Shown here: positions 9,131 to 20,086 of the stretch, piece by piece | How positions within the stretch are numbered: the first letter of the stretch is position 1 | Layout: every line of letters begins with the position of its first letter | Source of the DNA: Planctomycetota bacterium | GTDB lineage: Bacteria; Planctomycetota; B15-G4 | Reading direction: 5' to 3' | DNA length: 64,000 bases | Assembly: GCA_020638905.1 (NCBI GenBank) | Contig: JACKHP010000019.1 | Coordinates: 16,897 to 80,896 of the forward strand | The notes under the pieces: generated by a model | Databases searched by the model: none | Told to the model about the DNA's origin: nothing | Seen by the model: the letters and a program-made list of their open reading frames with translations, nothing else | Program-made: the position numbers and the translations under genes

Positions 9131-9360
9131 GGGGTTCGTCGGATGTCTCGGGACGCGGGGACTCGCGGCACGCGAACGGGGGACGCGACGCCGGGCGAGC
9201 CATCCTCCGGGGGGCGGGCGGCCGCCGCAACCCCGGGCGGCGCACGCCCTCGCGCGCGACTTCATCCGCGTGTCGTGGACGCCGAGCTCGACGACGCGCT
9301 CTCGGTCCCGTCGCGGCGGTTCCGGCCCGCGACACGGGACGCCTCGATCGCTCCTCCCGC

Positions 9361-11361
<2,001 letters not shown>

Positions 11362-11432
11362 GGTGCGGCTCCGGACCGGCGAGGGTCCGCGGTGGGTGCT
11401 TGTGGACGGGACGGGTTCGCGGGGACGCGCGG

Positions 11433-12638
11433 TCAGACGCGCTCGACGAGCATCGCGATGCCCTGGCCGCCGCCGATGCAGGCCGAGGCCATTCCGGTCT
11501 GCTTGCCGAGCCGCTCGAGCGAGTGCACGAGGGTCAGCAGCAGGCGCGTGCCGGTGGCGCCGAGCGGGTGGCCGAGGGCGATGGCGCCGCCGTTCACGTT
11601 CACCTTGGCGCGGTCGAGCTCGAGCTCGCGCTCGACGGCCAGGTACTGCGCGCTGAAGGCCTCGTTGATCTCGAACAGGTCGACGTCGTCGAGCGTCCTG
11701 CCGGCCTTGGCCAGCGCGCCGCGGATCGAAGGCGCCGGACCGATGCCCATCTCCGACGGGTCGACGCCGACGGTGTCCCAGGACACGATGCGCGCGCGCG
11801 GCTTCCAGCCGTTGGCCTTCGCCTGCTCGGCGGTGGTCACGACGAGCGCGGCCGCGCCGTCGACGATGCCGGACGCGTTGCCGGCCGTGACCGTGCCGTC
11901 CTTGCCGAAGGCCGGACGCAGCTTCGCCAGGCCCGCGAGCGTCGTGTCGGGCTTGATGTGGTCGTCGGTGTCGACGACCCCCACCTGCTGGTCCTTCTTC
12001 ATGATCGGGACGGGTGCGATCTCGCCCGCGAAGGTGCCGTTCTTCACGGCCTCGGCGCCGAGCTGGTGGCTGCGCAGCGCGAACTCGTCCTGCGCCTCGC
12101 GCGCGATCTCGTAGCGCTTGCCGAGCTTCTCGGCCGTCTGCGCCATGAACAGCCCGCACATCGGGTCGAGCAGCGAGCCCATGAGCTGGTCCTGCAGCTC
12201 CCACTTCTGTCCGAAGCGGTAGCCGGCGCGCGCGTTCCAGAGGATGTGCGGCGACTGCGACATGCTCTCGGTGCCGCCGGCCACGACCGTCTTCGCCTCG
12301 CCGACCATGAGCATGTGGCAGGCGCTGATCACCGACTGGATGCCCGAGCCGCACAGGCGGTTCACGGTCAGCGCCGGCTTGTCCTGCGGGATGCCGGCCT
12401 TGAGCATGATCTGGCGCGCGCCGTAGAGCGCATCGGGCGACGTGTAGAGCACGTTGCCGAAGACCGTGTGGTCGACCTGATCGGGACGCACGCCCGTGCG
12501 CTCGAGCGCCGCCTTCGCCGCGTGGGCGCCGAGGTCGAGGGCCGTGAAGCCGGCCAGCTTGCCGAAGCCCGGCGTGCCGTTGTACTCGGCCATGGGCGTG
12601 CGCGCGCCACCGAGGATGACGAGTTCGGTCTGGGTCAT
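11433..12638 (-). CDS. Acetyl-CoA acetyltransferase (thiolase)
   Basis: Cytoplasmic thiolase of 401 aa that condenses or cleaves acyl-CoA units. The nucleophilic Cys96 lies in VNRLCGSGIQS; NEAFS and NGGAIALGHPLGATG give the Asn/His pair; the second catalytic Cys is in SACIGGGQG at the C-terminus. Full length with an ATG start. Together with the enoyl-CoA hydratase and 3-hydroxybutyryl-CoA dehydrogenase upstream it makes a complete C4 beta-oxidation / acetoacetyl-CoA set in one run. A second thiolase lies at 20087. Confidence 0.93.
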   Translation of the reverse strand: MTQTELVILGGARTPMAEYNGTPGFGKLAGFTALDLGAHAAKAALERTGVRPDQVDHTVFGNVLYTSPDALYGARQIMLKAGIPQDKPALTVNRLCGSGIQSVISACHMLMVGEAKTVVAGGTESMSQSPHILWNARAGYRFGQKWELQDQLMGSLLDPMCGLFMAQTAEKLGKRYEIAREAQDEFALRSHQLGAEAVKNGTFAGEIAPVPIMKKDQQVGVVDTDDHIKPDTTLAGLAKLRPAFGKDGTVTAGNASGIVDGAAALVVTTAEQAKANGWKPRARIVSWDTVGVDPSEMGIGPAPSIRGALAKAGRTLDDVDLFEINEAFSAQYLAVERELELDRAKVNVNGGAIALGHPLGATGTRLLLTLVHSLERLGKQTGMASACIGGGQGIAMLVERV

Positions 12639-12750
12639 GGGATCGGTCCGTTCGGGTCTTGGGTGCTGGGAAGATGGCTGCGGGGGACGGCTCGCGTCGG
12701 TGCGGGCCGCGCGACGACGACGGATGCCGCCGTCGTCGGCGTCGTGTCGG

Positions 12751-13533
12751 TCAGTTGCCGGTGAACTTCGCCGGTCGCTTCTCGAGGAAGGCGCCCATGC
12801 CCTCCTTGAGGTCCTGGGTCGAGGCCAGCAGGCCGAAGAACGTGGCCTCGTAGTTGAGGCCGTCGGCCAGCGGCATCTCCGTGCCGTGGTTCACGGCGTC
12901 GAGCGCGAAGCGCACCGCCACCGGACCGCTGCGCAGGATGCCGCGCACGATCTTCTCGACCGACGCGAGCAGCTCGGCCTGCGGGAAGACCTTGTTCACG
13001 AGTCCGATGCGGTGCGCCTCGGCGGCGTCGATCGGTTTCGCCGTCAGGATCAGCTCCATCGCGCGGCCGCGGCCGACGATGCGCGGCAGGCGCTGCGTGC
13101 CGCCGTAGCCGGGGATGATGCCGAGCGTGACCTCGGGCAGTCCGAGCATCGCGTTCTCGGACGCGTAGCGCAGGTGGCACGCCAGCGCCAGCTCGCAGCC
13201 GCCGCCCAGCGCGTAGCCGTTGACCGCAGCGACCACGGGCTTCGGACACGCTTCGATCGTGTCCATGAGATGCTGGCCCTTCATGGCCAGCGGACGGGCG
13301 GTGAGCGACGTCTGCGTCGACAGTTCGCCGATGTCGGCGCCGGCCACGAAGGCCTTCTCGCCCTCGCCGGTGAGGATCACCGCGCGCACCGAGTCGTCAG
13401 ACGAGAGTGCGTCGAAGCAGTGCTGCAGCTCGCCGATCGTCTGGTCGTTGAGCGCGTTGAGCTTGCTCGGACGGGTCACGGTGACGAACGCGATGCCGTC
13501 GCGGTCGTCGCGCTGGATGTTCTCGTAGGTCAC
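12751..13533 (-). CDS. Enoyl-CoA hydratase (crotonase family)
   Basis: Hydrates trans-2-enoyl-CoA to 3-hydroxyacyl-CoA. The protein is 260 aa, the usual length. FVAGADIGEL is the CoA and oxyanion-hole region, and the two catalytic Glu lie in GGGCELALAC and GLPEVTLGIIPG. Both are present, so it should be active rather than another crotonase-fold enzyme. The start is GTG with AGGAG about nine bases upstream. It begins seven bases after the stop of the cytosolic cyclophilin, a tight operon spacing. Confidence 0.93.
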   Translation of the reverse strand: MTYENIQRDDRDGIAFVTVTRPSKLNALNDQTIGELQHCFDALSSDDSVRAVILTGEGEKAFVAGADIGELSTQTSLTARPLAMKGQHLMDTIEACPKPVVAAVNGYALGGGCELALACHLRYASENAMLGLPEVTLGIIPGYGGTQRLPRIVGRGRAMELILTAKPIDAAEAHRIGLVNKVFPQAELLASVEKIVRGILRSGPVAVRFALDAVNHGTEMPLADGLNYEATFFGLLASTQDLKEGMGAFLEKRPAKFTGN

Positions 13534-13539
13534 GTCGTC

Positions 13540-14361
13540 CTACTCCTGGTCTTTCGGCTTCTTGCTGCGCGAGGCCTTGCGCCGCGGACGCCGCGGCTTC
13601 TCTTCGGTCGCGCCCTCGGCGGGCGCGGCCTGCTCGAACAGGCCGTTCTGGTCGTCGGACTTCTTGGCCCTGGCCCCGCCCCGGCCCTTGCGCGCGGGTG
13701 CTGCCTCGGGCGGCGCGGCCTCGGCCGCGGGGGCCTCGTCGGCACCCTCGTCGTCGCCTCCCTCGTCACCGTCGTCGCCCTCGGCGTCGTCCTCGGCGTC
13801 GTCGGGACGCCCGCGCGCACCCTGCGGCGCGGGCTGCGGCTCGGGCTCGGGCTCGGGCTCGAACTCGATGTCGATCAGGTCGATGCCGTTGATGTACACG
13901 GGCTCGAGCGGCGTGCTGCGCTCCTTCCAGCGGTTGCCGTCGTGCACCTTGCTGGCCGCGATCTTGTCGAGCACGTCCTCGCCCTCGACGACCTTCGCGA
14001 AGGCGGTGAAGCGCGAGTCGAGGTAGTGCACCGGCACGGTGCAGATGAAGAACTGGCTGCCGGCGCTGTGCGGGTCGTTGTTGCGCGCCATCGACACGAC
14101 GCCCTTCTCGTGCGGCGTGTCGTTGAACTCGGGCCGGATCGTGTAGCCGGGGCCGCCCGAGCCGTCGCCGTTCGGGCAGCCGCCCTGGACGACGAAGTCC
14201 TTCAGGATGCGGTGGAAGGTCAGGCCGTCGTAGAAGCCCTTCTTCGCCAGCACGACGAAGTTCTCGACCGTGCGCGGCGCCTTCTCGGGAAGGAGCTTCA
14301 GCAACAGGTCGCCCTTCGACGTCCGGATCCTGGCCCGGCTCTCGCTCGTGATCGTCGGCAT
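13540..14361 (-). CDS. Cyclophilin-type peptidyl-prolyl isomerase with charged tail
   Basis: Catalyses cis-trans isomerisation at Xaa-Pro bonds; no signal peptide, so cytoplasmic. The cyclophilin domain covers about residues 10-165 with FHRILKDFVVQGG (catalytic Arg), GSQFFI and FTAFAKVVEG. After it comes a low-complexity tail of about 105 residues: first EPEPEPEPQP and a strongly acidic Asp/Glu/Gly/Ala block, then a Lys/Arg-rich end. Such a tail is not part of standard bacterial PPIases and suggests binding to nucleic acid, ribosomes or a basic/acidic partner. It lies between the lipoprotein cyclophilin and enoyl-CoA hydratase. Confidence 0.9.
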   Translation of the reverse strand: MPTITSESRARIRTSKGDLLLKLLPEKAPRTVENFVVLAKKGFYDGLTFHRILKDFVVQGGCPNGDGSGGPGYTIRPEFNDTPHEKGVVSMARNNDPHSAGSQFFICTVPVHYLDSRFTAFAKVVEGEDVLDKIAASKVHDGNRWKERSTPLEPVYINGIDLIDIEFEPEPEPEPQPAPQGARGRPDDAEDDAEGDDGDEGGDDEGADEAPAAEAAPPEAAPARKGRGGARAKKSDDQNGLFEQAAPAEGATEEKPRRPRRKASRSKKPKDQE

Positions 14362-14390
14362 CAGTCGTTGTCCTCGCGCTGCGCGGCGCC

Positions 14391-15656
14391 TCAGCGTCCG
14401 CGGGCATCGGCGATGGGCCCGGCGTCGTCGGGACGACGCGGGCGCAGGGTGGCCTTCACGATGGTGGGAACGGGTTCGACGGGACGCCCCGACGGCGTGC
14501 CGAGGGCGGCGATGGCGTCGAGCACCTTGTCGCCGCGGATGACCTGTCCGATGACGGTGTACTTGCCGTCGAGCTCGGGGACGCGACGCAGCGTGATGAA
14601 GAACTGCGAGCTCGCCGTGTCGGGGTGCGCCATGCGCGCCATCGCCACGGTGCCGCGTCGGAAGGCGACCTCGCCGAACTCGGCGCGCACCTCGCGTCCC
14701 GCGCCGCCGAGACCGGTGCCGAGCGGGTCGCCGCCCTGCACCAGGTAGTCGGGGATCACGCGGTGGAACGTGAGTCCGTCGTAGAACCCCTGGCGCACGA
14801 GCTGACGGAAATTGGCCGTGTTGCGCGGCGCGAGCTCGTCGTACAGCTCGATCAGCAGCGTGCCCTGCGACGTGACCAGTTCGAGCACGTCCTCGGACGC
14901 GCGCGGCGTCGCCGCGGAGACCGCCTGGCCGTCGTCGGCACGCGCCGACGACGGGTCGCGCGTGGCCGCGGCCGCCGTGCGCACGGACCCGGCATCGGAC
15001 GCCTCGACCGACGCGGCGGGCAGCGCGGCGTCGCGCGCGGGCTCGGCAGAGGCCAGCGCCGCGTCGCTCTTCACGCCGAGTGCGTCGACGTCCTCAGAGA
15101 TGCGCCCCGCGTCGACGAACAGCGCGTCGAGCTCGGTCTCGACCGACTGCAGCTCCTGGGCGTGCCGCTCGGCGCGCCGACGGACCCAGGCCACGTCCTC
15201 GGCGCGACCCCCGCCGCCCTCGCGCACGTAGTCGAGCACGCTCTCGACGTAGCCCTCGACCGTGGACAGGCGCGTCTCGACCACGTCGCGTCGACGCCGC
15301 AACGCGGCCAGCCGTCCCTCGAGGGCCTGGGCCTGGTCGGCGCGAGCCCCGTCGTCGCCCGGCCCGGGGACGACCCGCGCCGCGCGACCCAGCAGCTCGT
15401 CGAGCTGGCCGGCCTGGGTGCCGAGCGCGTCGAGCGAGGCGCGCACGCGCAGCACGTCGTCGCCCACGGCCGAGAGTCCGGCCACCGCCTCGGCGAGCGC
15501 TCCGGCATCGTCGTCGGACGTCGGCGCCACGCGCGCGGGCTGCGGCTCCTGCGGCACCCGACCCGGCGTGATCGCCGCCCCACCCGACGGAGCGACGGGC
15601 GCGCCGCAACCCAGGGCGAGCAGGAGCACGACGACGAGGGCGCCGCGAACCGTCAT
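14391..15656 (-). CDS. Lipoprotein with coiled coil and cyclophilin domain
   Basis: A 421-aa exported peptidyl-prolyl isomerase. The N-terminus is a lipoprotein signal with LLLALGC, so it should be lipid-anchored outside the cytoplasmic membrane. Residues about 50-215 are predicted coiled coil (regular Leu/Val heptads rich in Arg and Glu), then an Ala/Ser/Asp-rich linker. From about residue 255 there is a cyclophilin domain with FHRVIPDYLVQGG and SSQFFITL. The start ATG overlaps the stop of the upstream dehydrogenase (ATGA), so translation is coupled. Pairing of a periplasmic and a cytosolic cyclophilin in one operon is notable. Confidence 0.88.
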   Translation of the reverse strand: MTVRGALVVVLLLALGCGAPVAPSGGAAITPGRVPQEPQPARVAPTSDDDAGALAEAVAGLSAVGDDVLRVRASLDALGTQAGQLDELLGRAARVVPGPGDDGARADQAQALEGRLAALRRRRDVVETRLSTVEGYVESVLDYVREGGGGRAEDVAWVRRRAERHAQELQSVETELDALFVDAGRISEDVDALGVKSDAALASAEPARDAALPAASVEASDAGSVRTAAAATRDPSSARADDGQAVSAATPRASEDVLELVTSQGTLLIELYDELAPRNTANFRQLVRQGFYDGLTFHRVIPDYLVQGGDPLGTGLGGAGREVRAEFGEVAFRRGTVAMARMAHPDTASSQFFITLRRVPELDGKYTVIGQVIRGDKVLDAIAALGTPSGRPVEPVPTIVKATLRPRRPDDAGPIADARGR

Positions 15657-16522
15657 GCGCGCTTGTCGCCCTCCCACTTGTAGAAGCCCTCGCCGGTCTT
15701 GCGACCGAGCTTGCCGGCCTTCACCTTGTCGCGCAGGATCTGCGGCGGGACGAAGAGCGGGTCGTTCGGGTAGCGCTCGTGCCATCCCTCGAGGATGAAC
15801 AGCGTCGTGTCGAGGCCCACGTAGTCGGTCAGCGTGAACGGGCCCATCGGGTAGCCGGTGCCGAGCGTCATGCCCGTGTCGACGTCCTCGCAGGTCGCGT
15901 CACCGCGCTCGACCATGCGCATGGCCTCGGCCATGTACGGGACGAGCAGCCGGTTCACCACGAAGCCGGGCGTGTCCTTGGCCGCGATCGAGACCTTGCC
16001 GACCGCCTCGCCGAACGCGCGCGCCTCGGCGAACACCTCGTCGGAGGTCTTCTCGGTGCGCACGACCTCGACCAGCTTCATGAGCTGCACCGGGTTGAAG
16101 AAGTGCAGGCCCACCATGCGTTCGGGGCGTCCCGAGGCGTTGCCCATCTCGGCGATCGGGAAGCTCGACGTGTTGCTGGCCAGGATCGTCGACGGCTTGC
16201 AGAGCTTGCCCAGCTCGGCGTAGAGCGTCTTCTTCACGTCGAGGTCCTCGACGATGGCCTCGACCACGAGGTCGCAGTCGGCCAGGTCGCCCAGCTCGAG
16301 GGTGCCCGAGAGGCGCGCCAGGGCGGCATCGGCGTCGGCCTGGGTGGTCTTCTGCTTCTCGACGAGCTTCGCGACGCTCTTCTGGATGCGCGCCATGCCC
16401 TTGTCGAGGAAGGCCTGCTGGGTCTCGCGCACCACGACCGTGAAGCCGGCCTGCGCGGCGACCTGCGCGATGCCGTGGCCCATGAGTCCGCAACCGATGA
16501 CACCGACTTTCTGGATGGCCAT
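15653..16522 (-). CDS. 3-hydroxybutyryl-CoA dehydrogenase
   Basis: NAD(P)-dependent oxidoreductase of 289 aa acting on 3-hydroxyacyl-CoA. GVIGCGLMGHGIAQ at the N-terminus is the dinucleotide-binding loop; SNTSSFPI and GLHFFNPVQLMKLVEVV carry the catalytic Ser, His and Asn; DTPGFVVNRLL and GKKTGEGFY-like GRKTGEGFYKW complete the family pattern. It is the first gene of the minus-strand run, with promoter-like elements at 16658-16686, and feeds the hydratase and thiolase reactions encoded downstream. Confidence 0.93.
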   Translation of the reverse strand: MAIQKVGVIGCGLMGHGIAQVAAQAGFTVVVRETQQAFLDKGMARIQKSVAKLVEKQKTTQADADAALARLSGTLELGDLADCDLVVEAIVEDLDVKKTLYAELGKLCKPSTILASNTSSFPIAEMGNASGRPERMVGLHFFNPVQLMKLVEVVRTEKTSDEVFAEARAFGEAVGKVSIAAKDTPGFVVNRLLVPYMAEAMRMVERGDATCEDVDTGMTLGTGYPMGPFTLTDYVGLDTTLFILEGWHERYPNDPLFVPPQILRDKVKAGKLGRKTGEGFYKWEGDKRA

Positions 16523-16657
16523 GGGACCGTCTGCTCCGAGGAGGGAATGCGCTGGGAAGACACCTGGATGCTCGCGCCCGACCGAACGGTCGAGGGCGCG
16601 CCGGGGCCCGGCACCAGGGTGCTTCGATGCCGTGGTTTGCAGCCCGAGAGGCGGAGC

Positions 16658-16686
16658 ATTATCGGGTTCGCGCCGCTCGGGCGCAA
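16658..16686 (-). promoter_or_regulatory. Putative sigma-70-type promoter of the CoA operon
   Basis: On the minus strand TTGCGC (16686-16681), a 17-base spacer and GATAAT (16663-16658) stand about 135 bases before the dehydrogenase start. A small hairpin (16698-16715, GTCCGTC/GACGGAC) sits just upstream. Spacing and AT content support a promoter; not proven. Confidence 0.45.
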
Positions 16687-16812
16687 CCGGCGGGGCCGTC
16701 CGTCACGGGACGGACAGCAGGGCCGCATCATGCCACGATCGGAGCGGCGAAGCGCCTGCGAACGACACACAGAAGGGTCCGGCGGCAGGCGTCCCGAGCG
16801 GACCCCGCGGGC

Positions 16813-17253
16813 TCAGCGCTTCTTCGGCTTCCAGGTCAGCGTGACGCGCGGGACGCCGTCGTCACCCGTCTCGGGCGGTCGCAGCGCCCGGAAGCCGTGC
16901 GCCTCGAAGAACGCGCTCGACTCGTCGGGCGCCTGGCACCACACGCCTCCGCCGCGTCGCTCGGCCACGGCCATGGCGGCCAGCAGCAGCTGGCGTCCGA
17001 GGCCCTGACGGCGCGCGCTCCCGCTCACCGCCACACCCCAGACGCGCCAGACCTCGCTGCCCAGGCCGTCGCGCTCGTCGTGCCGCAGCGTGAGCACGCC
17101 CAGCACGCGCTTGCCCTTCTTGACGGCGAAGTGCAGCGTGCGCTCGTCGTCGTCGTCGTCGTACACACAGGCGGCGGCGTCGCGTCCCGGATGCAGCACC
17201 TCGGCCCGCAGCGGACGGCAGTCGGCGGCCTTGACGAGCACGAGTTCGGTCAT
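16813..17253 (-). CDS. GNAT family N-acetyltransferase
   Basis: A 146-aa protein with the acetyl-CoA-binding signature of the GNAT fold: VWGVAVSGSARRQGLGRQLLLAAMAVAERRG splits into the beta4 strand and the RRQGLG pyrophosphate loop, and AFFEAHGFRAL is the usual C-terminal FYxxxGF-like element. An acidic DDDDDER stretch lies near residue 33. Substrate cannot be told from sequence. A TACACT box ends six bases before the ATG, so the transcript may be leaderless. Confidence 0.82.
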   Translation of the reverse strand: MTELVLVKAADCRPLRAEVLHPGRDAAACVYDDDDDERTLHFAVKKGKRVLGVLTLRHDERDGLGSEVWRVWGVAVSGSARRQGLGRQLLLAAMAVAERRGGGVWCQAPDESSAFFEAHGFRALRPPETGDDGVPRVTLTWKPKKR

Positions 17254-17259
17254 CGCGGC

Positions 17260-17265
17260 AGTGTA
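17260..17265 (-). promoter_or_regulatory. TACACT -10-like box, leaderless candidate
   Basis: Lies six bases before the ATG of the GNAT gene on the minus strand. Such spacing puts the transcription start at or next to the start codon. No Shine-Dalgarno is seen in between. Confidence 0.4.
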
Positions 17266-17294
17266 GCGACCGGGCCCGCCGACGCGAACGCGCG

Positions 17295-18923
17295 TCAGGG
17301 CGTGTGTCCCACCACGGCGTTCGTCGAGGCGAAACCCAGCGGGGCGCCGGCGTCGAGCACCCAGTACTGCACGTACACGTCGAGCCCCGACGGGATGCCC
17401 GTCGGCCAGGTCGCGACCACGTCGAGCCGGCCGTCGAAGGTCGGCAGCCCGTAGACGAGGATGTCCGGGTTCGGCACGAACGTCCCGCCCTTGAAGGGCA
17501 GGGACAGCTCGCTCGCGCCCACGACCAGGCCCGCGACGCTGAACGGCAGCGCACCGTTCAACGAGAGGACGAAGGCCTCGCCGCCGACCAGCGTGCCCTC
17601 GCCGAACAGGCACGGCTCGCCCATCGTCCCGGCGAGGGACTGGCCCAGCTTCGACCAGACGGGAAGGTCGGACACGCCGCGATACAGGTAGGCCGAACCC
17701 GTCTCGGGCCCGAGCCCGGCGTGGTAGCGCGCGCCTCCCACCGCGTAGGCGCCGTCGAGCGCCACGGCGAAGCCGAGGTTGTCGCCGGACGATCCGTCGC
17801 GCGCGGTCACGCCCGACGTCAGCCACCACGCGGGTCCCGCCGGATCGCGCCAGCCCGCGTGCACGCAGCCGCCGTTGGGCAGCACGTCGTCGGAGAGCGG
17901 CGCGCCCACGAGCACGATCGGCCCGTCGAGCGCCACGGCGCGTCCGAAGCCGTCGCCGTCGACCGGCTCGGGATGGGTCAGCGCGCCCTCGGCGACCCAG
18001 GCGCCGCCACCGTCGAGCGAGAAGCCGAACACGGCGCCCGACGCGACGAGCGGTCCGAGCGGGAAGGCCTCCACGAGTTGTCCCGGCGCCCCCACCACGG
18101 CCACGTCGCCGGAGAGATCGAGCGCGCGACCGAAGTACGCCATCGCCTGGGGGACGGGCGACACCAGCTCGGCCTCTTCGACCCAGCCGCTGCCGTCGTC
18201 GTGGAAGATCCAGGCCGCGCCGGCGCTCACGCCGCCGTGATCGGCCAGGTCGGCGCCGGCCAACAGGCGATTCCCGTCGATGGCCACCGCCGCGCCGAAG
18301 TCGTCGCCGGGGAAGACGCTCGCAGGATGCAGCTCGGTGACCTCGCTCCAGATCGAACCCTGCGAGGGGTTGTCGAACACGTACACCGCTCCCGCGTCGG
18401 GCACCGGATGGTCGTGGCGTCGCGCGCCGACGGCGATCGCGAAGCCCGAGACCGCGACCGAGTACCCGAACTGGTCGGACGCCGCGGTGTCGTGTCCCGT
18501 GAGCTTGTTGAGCTGCACCCAGGTCGAGCCGAAGCGCGCGAAGACGTACGCGGCGCCGGCGTCCGGCCCGAGCGCGTCGTCGGACGGCGCCCCGACCACG
18601 AGCACGTCGCCGTCGAGCGCGAGCGAGGCGCCGAAGCGTGCATCGGGCTGGGCGTCGTTCGCCGTGAGCAGCGCCTGCTGGATCCACGAGCCGCCGACGC
18701 GCTTGTAGACGAAGACGCGTCCGCCGCCGGTGCCGCTGGGTGCGCCCGCGGGTGCGCCGACGACCAGCGTCTCGCCGCTCACCGCGACCGCCTCGCCGAA
18801 CAGGTCGTGCGGCGCGTGCGGCGCGGGCAGGAACTCGTCGCGCTCGCACTGCGCGCCCGCGGTGGACGCCGCGAGCAGCAGGACGAGGAGCGCGAGCAGG
18901 CGCGGCGAGGAGGAGGCGATCAC
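17295..18923 (-). CDS. Secreted FG-GAP beta-propeller protein with shared C-terminal module
   Basis: A 542-aa exported protein. A Sec signal peptide ends at STAGAQ. The body holds seven FG-GAP-like units of the type FGxAVALDGxxxLVGAP, spaced regularly, which fits one seven-bladed integrin-like propeller. The last ~125 residues form the same module found at the ends of the proteins at 35954, 56309 and 58887, with LPFKGGTFVP, TWPTGIPSG, YVQYW and the terminal NAVVGHTP. No enzymatic motif is visible. It is probably a cell-surface or extracellular protein. A TAGAAT box at 18978-18983 on this strand is a likely -10 element. Confidence 0.82.
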   Translation of the reverse strand: MIASSSPRLLALLVLLLAASTAGAQCERDEFLPAPHAPHDLFGEAVAVSGETLVVGAPAGAPSGTGGGRVFVYKRVGGSWIQQALLTANDAQPDARFGASLALDGDVLVVGAPSDDALGPDAGAAYVFARFGSTWVQLNKLTGHDTAASDQFGYSVAVSGFAIAVGARRHDHPVPDAGAVYVFDNPSQGSIWSEVTELHPASVFPGDDFGAAVAIDGNRLLAGADLADHGGVSAGAAWIFHDDGSGWVEEAELVSPVPQAMAYFGRALDLSGDVAVVGAPGQLVEAFPLGPLVASGAVFGFSLDGGGAWVAEGALTHPEPVDGDGFGRAVALDGPIVLVGAPLSDDVLPNGGCVHAGWRDPAGPAWWLTSGVTARDGSSGDNLGFAVALDGAYAVGGARYHAGLGPETGSAYLYRGVSDLPVWSKLGQSLAGTMGEPCLFGEGTLVGGEAFVLSLNGALPFSVAGLVVGASELSLPFKGGTFVPNPDILVYGLPTFDGRLDVVATWPTGIPSGLDVYVQYWVLDAGAPLGFASTNAVVGHTP

Positions 18924-18977
18924 GGTGTGGCTTGCCCGCCGGGAGGTGCGAGCCCGGAGGGTGAGGGATGAATGCGT

Positions 18978-18983
18978 ATTCTA
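18978..18983 (-). promoter_or_regulatory. Possible -10 box TAGAAT
   Basis: Minus-strand TAGAAT in an otherwise GC-rich divergent spacer, about 55 bases before the FG-GAP protein start. No clear -35 element. Confidence 0.4.
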
Positions 18984-19026
18984 CCGGAACATCGCGTGAG
19001 TGGCGCGGGACCGGCGGCCGGTCCCC

Positions 19027-20058
19027 ATGGAGCGCCTCCTTTTCTTCGGCCATGGGGATGGGTCCGGGTTGACCTCTTCGCCACCTCGGATCGACGTGCT
19101 GTTGCCCGTGCGACGGGCCCGGCGCACGCTGCCCTCGGCCGTGGGCGACGTCCTGGCCCAGCGCGGCGTGGAGGTGCGCGTCCTGGCGGTGGTCGACCGC
19201 GACGCCGACGGACGGGACGACGGATCGGCCGCCTGGCTGGCCGAAGGCGTCACCGGTGAATCTCGCCTGATCGTGCTCGACGGTCCGGGACGGGGCGCGG
19301 CCGCCGCCCTCCAACTGGCCCTGGAGCACACCGAGGCCGAGCTCGTCGCGCACATGGAGGCCGACGATCGCTGCCCGCCCGACCGGCTCGCGCGGCTGGT
19401 CGCGGCACTGGCCGCCGACCCGACGCTCGACGGCGTGGTCAGCCGCGCCGGACAGATCGGCGCGCGCACGCCCGGCATGCGTCGCTACCTCGACTGGCAG
19501 AACGCGCTGCTGAGCGGCGCGCGCATGGCCGCCGAGCGCTTCGTCGAGATCCCCGCGCTGCACCAGACGGGGCTCTACCGCCGGCGCGCCCTGCTCGCGG
19601 CGGGTGGATACGTCCCGCGCGGCGACTGGCCGATCGACATCGACTTCTGGTTCCGCTGGTTCGAGCAGGGCCTGTCGGTGGTCAAGCTGCCGCGCGTGCT
19701 CTACCACTGGCGCCAGCACCGCGCGCAGTCGACACGCGCGGGCGGAGCGCACGCGCTCGACGTCCTGCGCGCGGCGAAGGCCGACGCCCTGGCGCGCCTC
19801 TTCGGCCGCGCCGGACGCACGCCCCGCGCGCTGCGCGTCGTGTCGACCGGCGCGACGCTGCGCCGCTGGACGGACGCGCTCGCCGCGCACGACGTCGAGC
19901 TGCGCGCGCCGTGCGCCTGGCGTCCCGGGCAGGCGCCGCCGGCGCTCGACGACGACGCGCTGCTGCTCGCGGCCTACGGCATGCCGTCCGCGCGCGAGGC
20001 CCTGCGCGTCGCGCTGGGACGTCCCGCGGAACCCGAGCGGCTTCTGTTCTGCGCGTGA
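19027..20058 (+). CDS. Glycosyltransferase family 2
   Basis: A 343-aa cytoplasmic sugar transferase of the GT-A fold. IDVLLPVRRARRTL begins the nucleotide-binding strand, VVDRDADGRDDGS is the next element, and HMEADDRCPPDRL is the metal-binding DxD region; HQTGLYRRRALLAAGGY and DIDFWFRW (ED-type base region) follow. Substrate unknown. The start is uncertain: ATG 19027 is used, but TTG 19069, just before the first strand, is possible. It is divergent from the FG-GAP gene and converges with a thiolase, so it is probably a single-gene unit. Confidence 0.85.
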   Translation: MERLLFFGHGDGSGLTSSPPRIDVLLPVRRARRTLPSAVGDVLAQRGVEVRVLAVVDRDADGRDDGSAAWLAEGVTGESRLIVLDGPGRGAAAALQLALEHTEAELVAHMEADDRCPPDRLARLVAALAADPTLDGVVSRAGQIGARTPGMRRYLDWQNALLSGARMAAERFVEIPALHQTGLYRRRALLAAGGYVPRGDWPIDIDFWFRWFEQGLSVVKLPRVLYHWRQHRAQSTRAGGAHALDVLRAAKADALARLFGRAGRTPRALRVVSTGATLRRWTDALAAHDVELRAPCAWRPGQAPPALDDDALLLAAYGMPSAREALRVALGRPAEPERLLFCA

Positions 20059-20086
20059 CGCGCGCGGCGTCCCGCGTGTCGGCGCA

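Noticed and set aside
16813..19890. 1025-codon open frame on the minus strand as one gene
   Set aside because: Only the last 146 residues look like a protein (GNAT). The rest is a shadow of the FG-GAP gene and of the plus-strand glycosyltransferase.
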